Part shown: piece after piece, positions 37,771 through 45,489 of the stretch
How positions within the stretch are numbered: the stretch's first letter is position 1
Layout: every line of letters starts with the position of its first letter
Source: Ideonella paludis
GTDB lineage: Bacteria > Pseudomonadota > Gammaproteobacteria > Burkholderiales > Burkholderiaceae_C
Direction: 5' to 3'
DNA: 64,000 nucleotides
NCBI RefSeq assembly: GCF_018069865.1
Contig: NZ_JAGQDG010000002.1
Location: forward strand, 558,001 to 622,000
Position numbers and translations under genes: made by a program
Notes under the pieces: generated by a model
What the model was told of the DNA's origin: nothing
What the model saw: the letters and a program-made list of their open reading frames with translations, nothing else
Databases searched by the model: none

Positions 37771-38322
37771 TCACCACCCAGAGCCCGTCTCTGCACTTGC
37801 GGGCGTTGGGAGTTCCACTACGGTGGCGGTGGGCGGATAGAACAAACGCACCGCGAGGGGCTCTATGGCTTGCACCACATAGCCATCGTCCAGCACCAGG
37901 CCCACGCTGAGGGTGACGGGCTTGTCGTCTCGCTGAAGCAGGGTCAGCACCTGGCCTTCAGGGGTGCGCATGCGGCCCAGAAAGCGGTAACTCACAGCAG
38001 GTGCGGGTGGGGGCGGCGGTGGCACCTGGGCGCTTGTCTGATTGACCACTGCGGCCTGGGCCACCACTTTGGGTGCAGGTGTCGCCGGAGGCTGCACGGC
38101 GGCAAACACATCACGCTGGGCGGCAGATACCGCTAAAGCAGGCCAGTGTGCGGGGAGCGGGGCCATTGCGGTTGGCGCTGCACCCGGATTGAGAGGCCCT
38201 GGCGCCCCACGCACTGGGGTGGCCTCCACCACCTGGGCGGTCGGCGCATTAGGGCCCAGCAGCCACACGCCCACGGTCAGGCAAACGCTGCCTGCCAAGG
38301 CCCATTTCAAGCTAGGGCGCAT
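37771..38322 (-). CDS. GspC/PilP-like periplasmic adaptor
   Basis: 183 residues: one N-terminal membrane segment (WALAGSVCLTVGVWLLG), a Pro/Ala-rich periplasmic linker, and a small C-terminal beta domain (SYRFLGRMRTPEGQVLTLLQRDDKPVTLSVGLVLDDGYVVQAIEPLAVRLFYPPTATVVELP). This matches the homology region of GspC and PilP that binds the secretin N-domain. It overlaps the PilO-like gene upstream by 11 bp and abuts the secretin. Assigned by topology and place. Confidence 0.75.
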   Translation of the reverse strand: MRPSLKWALAGSVCLTVGVWLLGPNAPTAQVVEATPVRGAPGPLNPGAAPTAMAPLPAHWPALAVSAAQRDVFAAVQPPATPAPKVVAQAAVVNQTSAQVPPPPPPAPAVSYRFLGRMRTPEGQVLTLLQRDDKPVTLSVGLVLDDGYVVQAIEPLAVRLFYPPTATVVELPTPASAETGSGW

Positions 38323-38929
38323 GAGTGCCCCCTGCTTGAAGTGGTGGCTGCATCACCGCCATGCTCACCGATAACTCACTCTCCCCCGCACCGGCTTGAG
38401 GCGCCGTCCAACGGGCCAAGGTGAGCACGGCATTAGGGTGGGCCTTAAACACCATGCCGAGCACCCGCTTGGTGGCGGGGTAAGAGCCCCTGAAGCGTGC
38501 TTGTAGGGCGAGCGAGGCGAGTTGCTGCTTGGGCTGCTCCAGCCCCTGAGCACCGGCAGGAGCCACACTGCCAGTGGGCGCAAAGCTGAGCTGTGCCAAC
38601 ACCACGCCTTGTTCTTGGCAAGCCTGCTGCAGCAGCGCCGTCAGGCCCACTTCCGAAGCCGGTTGCCAGAGCTGAGTGAAGTCTGCCACTGCCGCCGAGG
38701 CAGAACTGTGTGCGGGCGGCACTAAGCTCGGCTCACGCGCGGCGTTAACCTGGGAGGCCGTAGCCAATGCGTGGCGCGTGCCCCAGGCATTGGCGATCAA
38801 AGCCGCGCATCCAAGCATCAACCCCCCGCTCACTACAGACCACACCAGCCACAAGGCCGCAGGGCGACGAGACAACAGGGCCCAGTGGGCAGAAGGAGGG
38901 CGAGATGTGGGCAAAAAGGGCAGTGGCAA
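38312..38929 (-). CDS. PilO/GspM-like inner-membrane assembly protein
   Basis: 205 residues starting at a TTG (38929); no in-frame ATG precedes the membrane segment and a stop lies just upstream. One membrane helix (LWLVWSVVSGGLMLGCAALIANAW) is followed by a periplasmic ferredoxin-like domain (LTALLQQACQEQGVVLAQLSFAP ... LASLALQARFRGSYPATKRVLGMVFKAHPNAVLTLARW), the PilO/GspM arrangement. It is the first machine gene, 32 bp after the fourth small secreted gene. Confidence 0.7.
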   Translation of the reverse strand: MPLPFLPTSRPPSAHWALLSRRPAALWLVWSVVSGGLMLGCAALIANAWGTRHALATASQVNAAREPSLVPPAHSSASAAVADFTQLWQPASEVGLTALLQQACQEQGVVLAQLSFAPTGSVAPAGAQGLEQPKQQLASLALQARFRGSYPATKRVLGMVFKAHPNAVLTLARWTAPQAGAGESELSVSMAVMQPPLQAGGTHAP

Positions 38930-38961
38930 AGCTCAACCAGCCATCACAAAAGCCGCGAACT

Positions 38962-39342
38962 CTACTTGATCTCGGGGCCGAAGTAGAAACCTGTCTCGGG
39001 CATGCTTTGCCAGGACCGGTTGGCATCCGTACACGCAAAGGTCTTGGTGCCGTCAAACCAAAGGTTCACACTGGCCTGCGTATTCTTGGCATTGATCATC
39101 ACAGCAAGCATGGCTTTGCAACTGGAAGCCGTCATGCCGTTCAGAGGGCCTTCCACACTGCAGAACTGCATATATGTCATCTTGCCAGGCCCGCCCACTT
39201 GGCTGAGGCTTGCATACACCGGCCCACCAGGATGCAGTGAGACGGAATCCACCTTGTACTCACACACGAATGCAGCGCTATGGCAAACAGTGCTGATCAG
39301 CATGGTGGTGACAAAGATGGGCAATGATTTGAGTGAAAACAC
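38962..39342 (-). CDS. Small secreted cysteine-containing protein (family copy F)
   Basis: 126 residues from a GTG at 39342 with GGAG seven bases upstream. An ATG at 39372 is possible but would overlap the previous gene. Signal peptide FSLKSLPIFVTTMLISTVCHSA. The mature part has AFVCEYKVDSVSLHPGGPVYASL, YMQFCSVEGP, then a third cysteine before a helix-like SCKAMLAVMINAKNTQASVNLWF and a fourth in FACTDANRSW. The cysteine order matches copies B and H. It leads directly into the secretion-machine operon. Function unknown. Confidence 0.68.
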   Translation of the reverse strand: MFSLKSLPIFVTTMLISTVCHSAAFVCEYKVDSVSLHPGGPVYASLSQVGGPGKMTYMQFCSVEGPLNGMTASSCKAMLAVMINAKNTQASVNLWFDGTKTFACTDANRSWQSMPETGFYFGPEIK

Positions 39343-39355
39343 CTTCGATCTCCAG

Positions 39356-39667
39356 TTAGGGAGCAAGCTCAATAGTCTGCGCCCAGCAAAAGCCCGATGT
39401 ATCCTTTGCGTAAGAAACCACAGACAAGTTCTTCTGAATAGCTTTTCCAGTCAGTAGCAAAGCCAGCTTTGCACGGCCCGGAGATGTTGACAAAGGGAAG
39501 TAAACTACATCAAATTTACATCCTAAACTTGACACAGGCTGCATGCGGAGATATCCATTTTCAGCTTCTGTGGCAACGGTGACCAGCGCTCGGTTGTAGT
39601 CGACTTGGCTTTGAGCATGCAAGACACTTGAACAAAGAATGAAGCCCACCGCGAAGGCAAATTTCAC
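39356..39667 (-). CDS. Small secreted cysteine-containing protein (family copy G)
   Basis: 103 residues if it starts at the GTG at 39667, which gives a clean signal peptide (KFAFAVGFILCSSVLHA-Q); the frame extends to 39778 but without a signal. Mature DYNRALVTVATEAENGYLRM, SLGCKFDVVYFPLS, helix-like RAKLALLLTGKAIQKNLSV and SGFCWAQTIEL fit the family outline (central Cys, helix, strand, late Cys). Strongly AT-rich. Function unknown. Confidence 0.6.
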   Translation of the reverse strand: MKFAFAVGFILCSSVLHAQSQVDYNRALVTVATEAENGYLRMQPVSSLGCKFDVVYFPLSTSPGRAKLALLLTGKAIQKNLSVVSYAKDTSGFCWAQTIELAP

Positions 39668-39711
39668 AACAGGAAGTCCAGGAATTTCATCAATTGAAAT
39701 AGGCCAAAAAC

Positions 39712-40080
39712 TTAATCTAAAGCGATCTGAGTCCACCCCAGTGCGCCAGCGCTTCCCCAAGCAGGAACGGCGGCACAAGTGGGATAGTCATAAAATCGAA
39801 TCAATACTTTCTTACCTGATGTCTTTGCCGTCAGCAGCGAGGCATACATTGCGCGGCAAACAGCAGGAGCGACCCCATTGCGGCCAACTCCGTCAATATC
39901 ACAAAGGTAGGTCATGGAAGGGCCACCAGAAAGACTCAGTGTCACCGTGCCTTGTGCATTCAGCTGCAAGCTCAGATTTGTAACAGCTCCTGTGCAATCA
40001 ACCTGTGATCGTGCCATCTGATGTCCAAACATCAAGGCGACAAGGGCAACACACCGCATGAACTTTTGGCTGACATTCAT
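39712..40080 (-). CDS. Small secreted cysteine-containing protein (family copy H)
   Basis: 122 residues from the ATG at 40080 (MNVSQKFMRCVALVALMFGHQMARS-Q). Mature VDCTGAVTNLSLQLNAQGTVTLSLSGG, TYLCDIDGVGRNGVAPAVCRAMYASLLTAKTSGKKVLIRFYDYPTC gives the fullest form of the family pattern: C-x-G-x-V, central Cys, a third Cys before the helix AMYASLLTAKTSGK, strand VLIRFY, last Cys. Part of a run of four such genes feeding into the secretion operon. Confidence 0.72.
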   Translation of the reverse strand: MNVSQKFMRCVALVALMFGHQMARSQVDCTGAVTNLSLQLNAQGTVTLSLSGGPSMTYLCDIDGVGRNGVAPAVCRAMYASLLTAKTSGKKVLIRFYDYPTCAAVPAWGSAGALGWTQIALD

Positions 40081-40152
40081 AAATATCGCTTCGAGACAGG
40101 AGATAAAAATATTGCACAAGGAAAGCCATCCAGAGATCTGAAAGTCACTACA

Positions 40153-40515
40153 TCAACATGGAATAACGCCTACGCAGACGTAATTCAGATCATAAGAATT
40201 ACCCCATTGCTGGCATGTCTTCGCATAAGACACTCTGATGTCACTCTGGGAATGGTACGCCGCCACAATCGCTGCTACCGTCGCTTTGTAGTGCTTTCCT
40301 GTACTACTCAGCAGCGCAAATCTCCCAGTGGTGTTACATCCGTCCGCCGAATCAGCGTTCGAGACTCGAATAATGAGAAGCTCCGTTCCGCCGGTATCGG
40401 TAACCAAGTACCCCGACACTTTTCCGACCACTTGCTCGGCCGACGCAGTGGAAAAAGCGCCGGCACAAGCCAGTCCCAAAACGATTCTTTTCGCCAAACC
40501 AATTAGCTTGCTCAT
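40153..40515 (-). CDS. Small secreted cysteine-containing protein (family copy I)
   Basis: 120 residues with signal peptide (MSKLIGLAKRIVLGLACAGAFSTASA-E). Mature VVGKVSGYLVTDTGGTELLIIRV, a cysteine in ADGCNTTGRFALLSS, helix-like YKATVAAIVAAYHSQSDIRVSYAKTC, then WGNSYDLNYVCVGVIPC with two further cysteines. The ending resembles copy D. First of the four-gene run F-I. The SADGCNTTGRFALLS region is typical of unannotated small secreted proteins. Confidence 0.7.
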   Translation of the reverse strand: MSKLIGLAKRIVLGLACAGAFSTASAEQVVGKVSGYLVTDTGGTELLIIRVSNADSADGCNTTGRFALLSSTGKHYKATVAAIVAAYHSQSDIRVSYAKTCQQWGNSYDLNYVCVGVIPC

Positions 40516-40600
40516 TACATGACTCCTAAAAATACTCTATCTCTGAAAGTTCGTCGTTTACGACCCCGCAAACACTCACATCAACCATTAAACGTAGATA

Positions 40601-40627
40601 GGGGTTTAAATTGAAGACCTGACCCCG
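40601..40627 (+). repeat. 27-bp repeat, copy 3
   Basis: Begins GGGGTTTAAATTGAAG and ends ACCTGACCCCG: one base different from copies 1 and 2. It is followed at once by a partial copy (AAAGACCTGACCACGATTTCG, about 40634-40653) and the heptamer array. Confidence 0.85.
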
Positions 40628-40646
40628 ATCTCAAAGACCTGACCAC

Positions 40647-40765
40647 GATTTCGGATTTCGGATTTCGGATTTCGGATTTCGGATTTCGGATTTCGGATTT
40701 CGGATTTCGGATTTCGGATTTCGGATTTCGGATTTCGGATTTCGGATTTCGGATTTCGGATTTCG
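40647..40765 (+). repeat. Perfect tandem array, 17 copies of GATTTCG
   Basis: 119 bp, exactly 17 uninterrupted copies of the 7-bp unit GATTTCG. The unit matches the bases that follow GACC-x-C in the flanking 27-bp repeats, so it probably arose by slippage from a repeat end. It lies between copies 3 and 4. An open frame across it on the minus strand encodes only monotonous KSEIRNP repeats and is not a gene. Expected to vary in copy number between strains. Confidence 0.95.
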
Positions 40766-40766
40766 T

Positions 40767-40793
40767 TGAGTTTAAATTAAAGACCCGACCCCG
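40767..40793 (+). repeat. 27-bp repeat, copy 4 (diverged), overlapping the immunity gene 3' end
   Basis: Reads TGAGTTTAAATTAAAG then ACCCGACCCCG, three changes from copies 1 and 2. The complement of its TTA supplies the stop codon of the immunity-like gene at 40777, and its CCCGACCCCG encodes most of the last residues KSGSGL. Confidence 0.8.
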
Positions 40794-41295
40794 ATTTCCC
40801 AAGGAATCTATTCAGAGAAAGATCAATGGCGCAGTTACCAGATCGCTCGAACAACTGATATTTAAATCTGCCATTGCTTATCACAAACTCACGGACATAA
40901 GGATTGTCATTTTTAGATGACTTGAATAATTTTGCGAACTTAGCAACTTCTTCGCGCACAAATTTACAATCTGCCGAAAAACTGATCGCAACCGCCTCAC
41001 CAAAACTTAGATTGTCGCTCAACTCAAAAGCAACCGATACGTCTTTAATTCTTCTCATGGAATTTTTTAGAACCCCAAACTTTGAATGCAGCTCATCTGA
41101 GCTCATAGATATTACCCCTCCTATACCAGAGTATTCCAATGGAATGCCAAAAATTTTTCCGTCTTTTATTTGATACCTCTGAGCCAACTTGATTTCATAA
41201 AATTGCCCCAGAGCAGGACAGAACGCGCTGCAGTGTGCAGAACCTACGGATGTTTGAACAGTAAGGTAAATCGCAAAGGCAACTTTATACATCAT
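40777..41295 (-). CDS. Putative periplasmic immunity protein (module 2)
   Basis: 172 residues. Starts ATGATG; the first ATG overlaps the RHS stop by 4 bp. An N-terminal signal peptide is visible (MYKVAFAIYLTVQTSVGSAHC), pointing to the periplasm. I do not recognise the family; the body is alpha/beta-looking, with IPLEYSGIGGVISMSSDELHSKFGVLKNSMRRIKDVSVAFELS and a KFVREEVAKFAKLFKSSK helix. The C-terminus KSGSGL comes from an inserted repeat. AT-rich. Role as antidote to the RHS toxin tail is inferred from overlap and export. Confidence 0.65.
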   Translation of the reverse strand: MMYKVAFAIYLTVQTSVGSAHCSAFCPALGQFYEIKLAQRYQIKDGKIFGIPLEYSGIGGVISMSSDELHSKFGVLKNSMRRIKDVSVAFELSDNLSFGEAVAISFSADCKFVREEVAKFAKLFKSSKNDNPYVREFVISNGRFKYQLFERSGNCAIDLSLNRFLGKSGSGL

Positions 41296-44200
41296 CTCGA
41301 CACCTTAACTTCCACCTTTTGCCCATAACTAAATTGCCCAATGAATGTTTGGTAGCTTGCCGGTGCTATTGTTAAACATCCCTCCGCTCCTGTTCTAAGC
41401 AACCCCATCCCTTTATGTATTAATACATGCGTGGCGAATGATTGCCCACCCTGGTTTGGATTGGGGTCTCTGGTTGGAACCGCTTGACCTCCTTCAATAT
41501 TGATGGAAAGGCCAAAGTTTGGTGATTTTTTAACTACCCCCTCATATTCACCTGGTTGAACTACGGGGCATCCGTTCGAGCACGCAGCCAGTTGAGAGTC
41601 CCAAGAAATACTCCCATCAGCGATCCCGACGAGATTGCCCGCAGCATCCGACGTCAGTACCTTTCTACCGTAGGTATCATCCGACTCCTTTGGACCAAAG
41701 AGGACTTCGGCTGGCTTGGTGGTTCCGTCAGAATATCCTGAACGACGTTTCCGTTCCGACGCAGTTCCCCCGCCTTCATGTAATAGCTCATTAAACAGAT
41801 ACGCCGCCGCCGCCGAATACGCCCCATCCCCAAACTTCCCCCCACCCGCCACTGACACAACCCCACCAGTCACCGCGTGAATGGCGGTATTGGTCGCACG
41901 CGCCGCAAAATCATCGCCCGAAACGCCCATATTCGCGTAATTGGACATCGCCGCCGATACAGCACCTGCCTTCGCTCCATCTCGACACGCGCCACCTCTC
42001 ATGGTTGCCTCTAAGCAACCCCAGCCGGCGTGGGCAACCGTGTTCAAGAAGCGGCTGGTCGCAGTGACCTCCATGCTCTTAGCGGTGAGTGCGCTTCTTG
42101 ACGTTTCCCCGACTCCACCAGGAAAGGCTTCGCCGATTCCTTGGTTCATGGTGGCAGACACATAGGCAAACGCTCCTGTCTTCAGCACGTTTTCAGCGCT
42201 ATGACCGGCCAGAGCTGACCACGCCATCTGACCGATTGCATTGCAGGCGGGAGCATTGGGCCCACAGTAAACAGAGAGTACCGAAATAACAATGGATCCA
42301 ATCTGATACCCAATCTTGGTTCGGGCGATCATTCTTAGACGGTAGCCGGCGGACAGATAAGTTCCCAAGCCAGGAACAAAGAAGTCCAGCGCAAACCCGA
42401 CCACATAAGACCCGAAGAACTTCTTCAGACTGAAATACCCCGTCGGATCCGTACACGTCATCGGGTTATTCAGGCAGTACCCATAACGGTTGTAGTTCTG
42501 CAAGTCCGTGGGGTCTTGAATGAACGGGTCGCCCTGCAAGAAGATGCCCAGCGTCGGATCAAAGATCCGGCCGTTCATGTGGATCAGGCCGATGTCGTCC
42601 AGGTGCTCGTGGCCCGTAAAGCCGCGGTCGGTGCCTGTATTGCGGTCTGCCACCCAGTCAACAATCAAGGTGCCAAATGCGTCATAACGGCCGTCCGTCA
42701 TGCGGCGCTTGCCAAAGGGGTCGTAGGCGTAGCGGGCGGTGACGGTGCCCCAAGCATCGGACGTGGCCACCAAGCTGCCTAGATGGTCGCGGTGCCAGTA
42801 CTCCAGCTTCACGCCGGTGATGCTGGGGAGCTGGGCCGGGAATGGGGCAGCGGCTGTCAGCGTGGGCAGCGCGCCACGGCTGATGAACACGCCTATGGTG
42901 GCGCCGCCCGCCGCCAAATAGTGGCGGTTGCTGATCAGGCCGTTGGCCGCAATTTCGCGCTCAAAGCCCAAGCCGCCTTGGTTGTCGGGATGGAAGTACC
43001 ACGTGGTGCGGGTGCCGGCCGGGCTGGCGTGGGTTTCTTTGAGGCGTGCGTGGTTTTCGTCGTAATGCCAGGTGTATCTTGGTGTGCCGCCCGGGCCCGC
43101 TATGCCCGTGCTGCTGTCGGGCAGATTGAAGCTGGTGTAGGACAGGTTGCGATAAGGGCCTGAGCTGGCGGTGATGAGGTTGCCGTTGGCGTCGTAGCCC
43201 AGGTCACGCACCACGCCGTTGACGGTGACGGACTTGAGGGCATGCGGTCGAGTTTGGCCATCGCCTTGCGCGCCATAGGTGTAGACGCCCACGTCGCTCT
43301 TGAAGAGCAGCATGCCCAGGGCGTTGTATTGCAGGTCGACCTTGCGGGCGGTGCCGGGGATGTTGGTTGCCGCCACGGTGTAGCTGGTCAGGCGGTTCAA
43401 ACCGTCTTGGTAGATAAAGCTTTCACTCACGGCCCCGCTGGTGCCGTCGCCAATGGCGTCTGCCCTGGCCACCAAGTTACCAATGCTGTCCCAGGTGTAT
43501 TGCTGGTTCTGTATGGTGGGCGTGGTGGCCGTGCCGGCAAAGCCTTGTTGCGCCAGTACCCTGCCCGTGCTCGCCTCGGGGGCAATGAGGGTGCTGATGT
43601 CGTTGTGCAGCTTTTGCTTTTCAACTTTGCCCAGGGCATCAACCTGCAGCGCTGTCCACAGCACTTGGCCGGCCGCAATCGGGCGTTGGGGCGCCACGGT
43701 GCCGTTTTTGTCGGGCAGGGGGGTGATGGTCAAGGCGGTGTCCAGCACCAACTTATCCGTAAAACCGAGGGTGGTATAGCTCGGCTTGACTTGAAGTCCG
43801 GTCGGGAAACGCTGCCAAGAAACACGCCCTGTATTGGCGTCAAATCCCACCGCAGTGGCAACATCTTGAGCAATACCACCCGCCACGGCCCCACTGACTT
43901 TGGTGCGGCTGGACGACGGCCTGCCCAGGCTGTCGTAGGCCATGGTGCGGCTCACCCCATGGGTGGTGCTGGTGCTGCAGAGCTTGCCAACCCCTTTGGT
44001 ACAGCTGTCGTACACCCAGGTGCTGGTGTACTCTGGTTCAGCCCTCGTGAGCATGCGACCCAGCAGGTCGTAGCTCATGGTGGTGGATTGCCCCGCGGAG
44101 ATTTGATTGGGGCTTTCCTGTTTAACCAGTTCGCCAAGCGCGTTGTGGGTGTACTTCCAGAAGCCTGTGTCGGGGTCGGTAAGTTCGACTCTGCGGCCCC

Positions 44201-45476
44201 GGATGTCATACTTTGTGCGGATGACGTTTTGCAGAGCGTCTTTGGTGGCGACGAGGTTGCCAAAGGCGTCGTGCTGGTGGGCCAATTGCGCCCCGGTGGC
44301 ATCTGTCACCCGGATGACCGCCCCCTCGGGGTTGCGCTCTTCAACGCGGGTGTGGCCTTTGTCGGTGGTTTGCGTCACCTTCAGCGCGGTATGGGCTGCG
44401 CGCTGCACACTGGCTTTGCGGGTGCCATGCACGGGGCCAAAGCTCACAGAGGCTTGGCTGCCTTGCGGGTCTGCCATGTAGATGGCCACAGGGCGCCCAA
44501 GGTCGTCCACTTCAGTCAAGCTCACCCCGTAGTCAGGGGTGGCTGCAGCGGGCTTGGCTTGCACCAAGCCATTGCTCAGCGTGTTGAGGGTGCTGGTGTT
44601 CTTGCCCAGGTAATAGGGCGCAGTCTCCAGCTCTTTGACACCCCATCGGTTGTACTGGGTGTCTTTGACGACGGTGGCACCGCTGTAGCCTGCGGGTTGG
44701 CCGGCACCGTCAAAGCCTTGGGTCGCGACACGTATCTCGCGGCCAGCGCGATCAGCATAGACTCGGGTGAAGGGGCCAAGCGTTGTGGTGCCATCTTTGG
44801 CAACGGCTTGGGTATGCGTGAAGGACAGTGCTTGGGCCGGAATTTCGGCGGCAGGCACATTGGTCGGGCAGGTGCTTGAATTGCTGGCGTGATCTGCTGC
44901 TCGGCCGGCGATGTAGCAATAGCTGACTCGGGTAAACGTGCCGTCAGCCCGAGTCTCTTTGACCTTGCGGCCAAAGTCGTCCAATTCCCATCGGGTGGTG
45001 AGCTGGTTGGGGCCTTCTACTGAGACTACTGCGCCAAAGCGCGGGTCAAAAACCTTTTTGTCGCTTTGGTTCAGGGCATTGCTGCTGACCGTGGCAAAGA
45101 GGCCCACTGGAGAGGCCGCAATGGAGCCCGATGCAGGTGTGGCATTGAACGCGGAAGATGCCGCACGGGCGGAAAAAACAGGCAGGAATTGGGCATCGTT
45201 TTTTGCGCCAACTTCATTCTCAATTCGGCTGCTGATTCGGTTGCCGTAGGCGTCATAGCCGTGGGTGGTTTTGACACCCAAGACAGGGTTTCCAGGCTCC
45301 ACCGTTTCGGTTTCCAACAAGCCCTGGGCGTTATAGGTGAAGCTGCTCTTTCGGCTGTAGCTGTAGGGGTCTGTCGGCGTGGTTTGGGCCATGGCGGCAC
45401 CCATGCCCAGCAAAACTGCGCAGGCGGCGGCTGCACGACCACGCAAAGCGGCACGCAGGAAGTGGCTGATGGTCAT
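41292..45476 (-). CDS. Sec-exported RHS-repeat protein with L,D-transpeptidase-like toxin end (module 2)
   Basis: 1394 residues from the ATG at 45476 (GGGGAG upstream). A signal peptide (LRAALRGRAAAACAVLLGMGAAMA-Q) is followed by RHS/YD repeats and the core GFTGHEHLDDIGLIHMNGRIFDPTLGIFLQGDPF...DPTG ending near 42440. Then come a pre-toxin region (GGVVSVAGGGKFGDGAYSAAAAYLFNE) and a tail of about 165 residues: QPGEYEGVV, VPTRDPNPNQGG, FATHVLIHKG and GAEGCLTIAP. A histidine followed about 12 residues later by Gly-Cys, after a P-G-x-Y strand, is the L,D-transpeptidase (YkuD-like) layout, so the tail may attack peptidoglycan. It lies 13 bp after the SpvB/FG-GAP gene. Confidence 0.9.
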   Translation of the reverse strand: MTISHFLRAALRGRAAAACAVLLGMGAAMAQTTPTDPYSYSRKSSFTYNAQGLLETETVEPGNPVLGVKTTHGYDAYGNRISSRIENEVGAKNDAQFLPVFSARAASSAFNATPASGSIAASPVGLFATVSSNALNQSDKKVFDPRFGAVVSVEGPNQLTTRWELDDFGRKVKETRADGTFTRVSYCYIAGRAADHASNSSTCPTNVPAAEIPAQALSFTHTQAVAKDGTTTLGPFTRVYADRAGREIRVATQGFDGAGQPAGYSGATVVKDTQYNRWGVKELETAPYYLGKNTSTLNTLSNGLVQAKPAAATPDYGVSLTEVDDLGRPVAIYMADPQGSQASVSFGPVHGTRKASVQRAAHTALKVTQTTDKGHTRVEERNPEGAVIRVTDATGAQLAHQHDAFGNLVATKDALQNVIRTKYDIRGRRVELTDPDTGFWKYTHNALGELVKQESPNQISAGQSTTMSYDLLGRMLTRAEPEYTSTWVYDSCTKGVGKLCSTSTTHGVSRTMAYDSLGRPSSSRTKVSGAVAGGIAQDVATAVGFDANTGRVSWQRFPTGLQVKPSYTTLGFTDKLVLDTALTITPLPDKNGTVAPQRPIAAGQVLWTALQVDALGKVEKQKLHNDISTLIAPEASTGRVLAQQGFAGTATTPTIQNQQYTWDSIGNLVARADAIGDGTSGAVSESFIYQDGLNRLTSYTVAATNIPGTARKVDLQYNALGMLLFKSDVGVYTYGAQGDGQTRPHALKSVTVNGVVRDLGYDANGNLITASSGPYRNLSYTSFNLPDSSTGIAGPGGTPRYTWHYDENHARLKETHASPAGTRTTWYFHPDNQGGLGFEREIAANGLISNRHYLAAGGATIGVFISRGALPTLTAAAPFPAQLPSITGVKLEYWHRDHLGSLVATSDAWGTVTARYAYDPFGKRRMTDGRYDAFGTLIVDWVADRNTGTDRGFTGHEHLDDIGLIHMNGRIFDPTLGIFLQGDPFIQDPTDLQNYNRYGYCLNNPMTCTDPTGYFSLKKFFGSYVVGFALDFFVPGLGTYLSAGYRLRMIARTKIGYQIGSIVISVLSVYCGPNAPACNAIGQMAWSALAGHSAENVLKTGAFAYVSATMNQGIGEAFPGGVGETSRSALTAKSMEVTATSRFLNTVAHAGWGCLEATMRGGACRDGAKAGAVSAAMSNYANMGVSGDDFAARATNTAIHAVTGGVVSVAGGGKFGDGAYSAAAAYLFNELLHEGGGTASERKRRSGYSDGTTKPAEVLFGPKESDDTYGRKVLTSDAAGNLVGIADGSISWDSQLAACSNGCPVVQPGEYEGVVKKSPNFGLSINIEGGQAVPTRDPNPNQGGQSFATHVLIHKGMGLLRTGAEGCLTIAPASYQTFIGQFSYGQKVEVKVSR

Positions 45477-45489
45477 GGTGGGCTCCCCT

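Noticed and set aside
40601-40793. CRISPR array
   Set aside because: The repeated unit is 7 bp and contiguous, without unique spacers, and no cas genes are near.
40581-40802. Minus-strand frame encoding KSEIRNP repeats
   Set aside because: It is simply the translation of the 7-bp tandem array; no ribosome-binding site or conserved ends.
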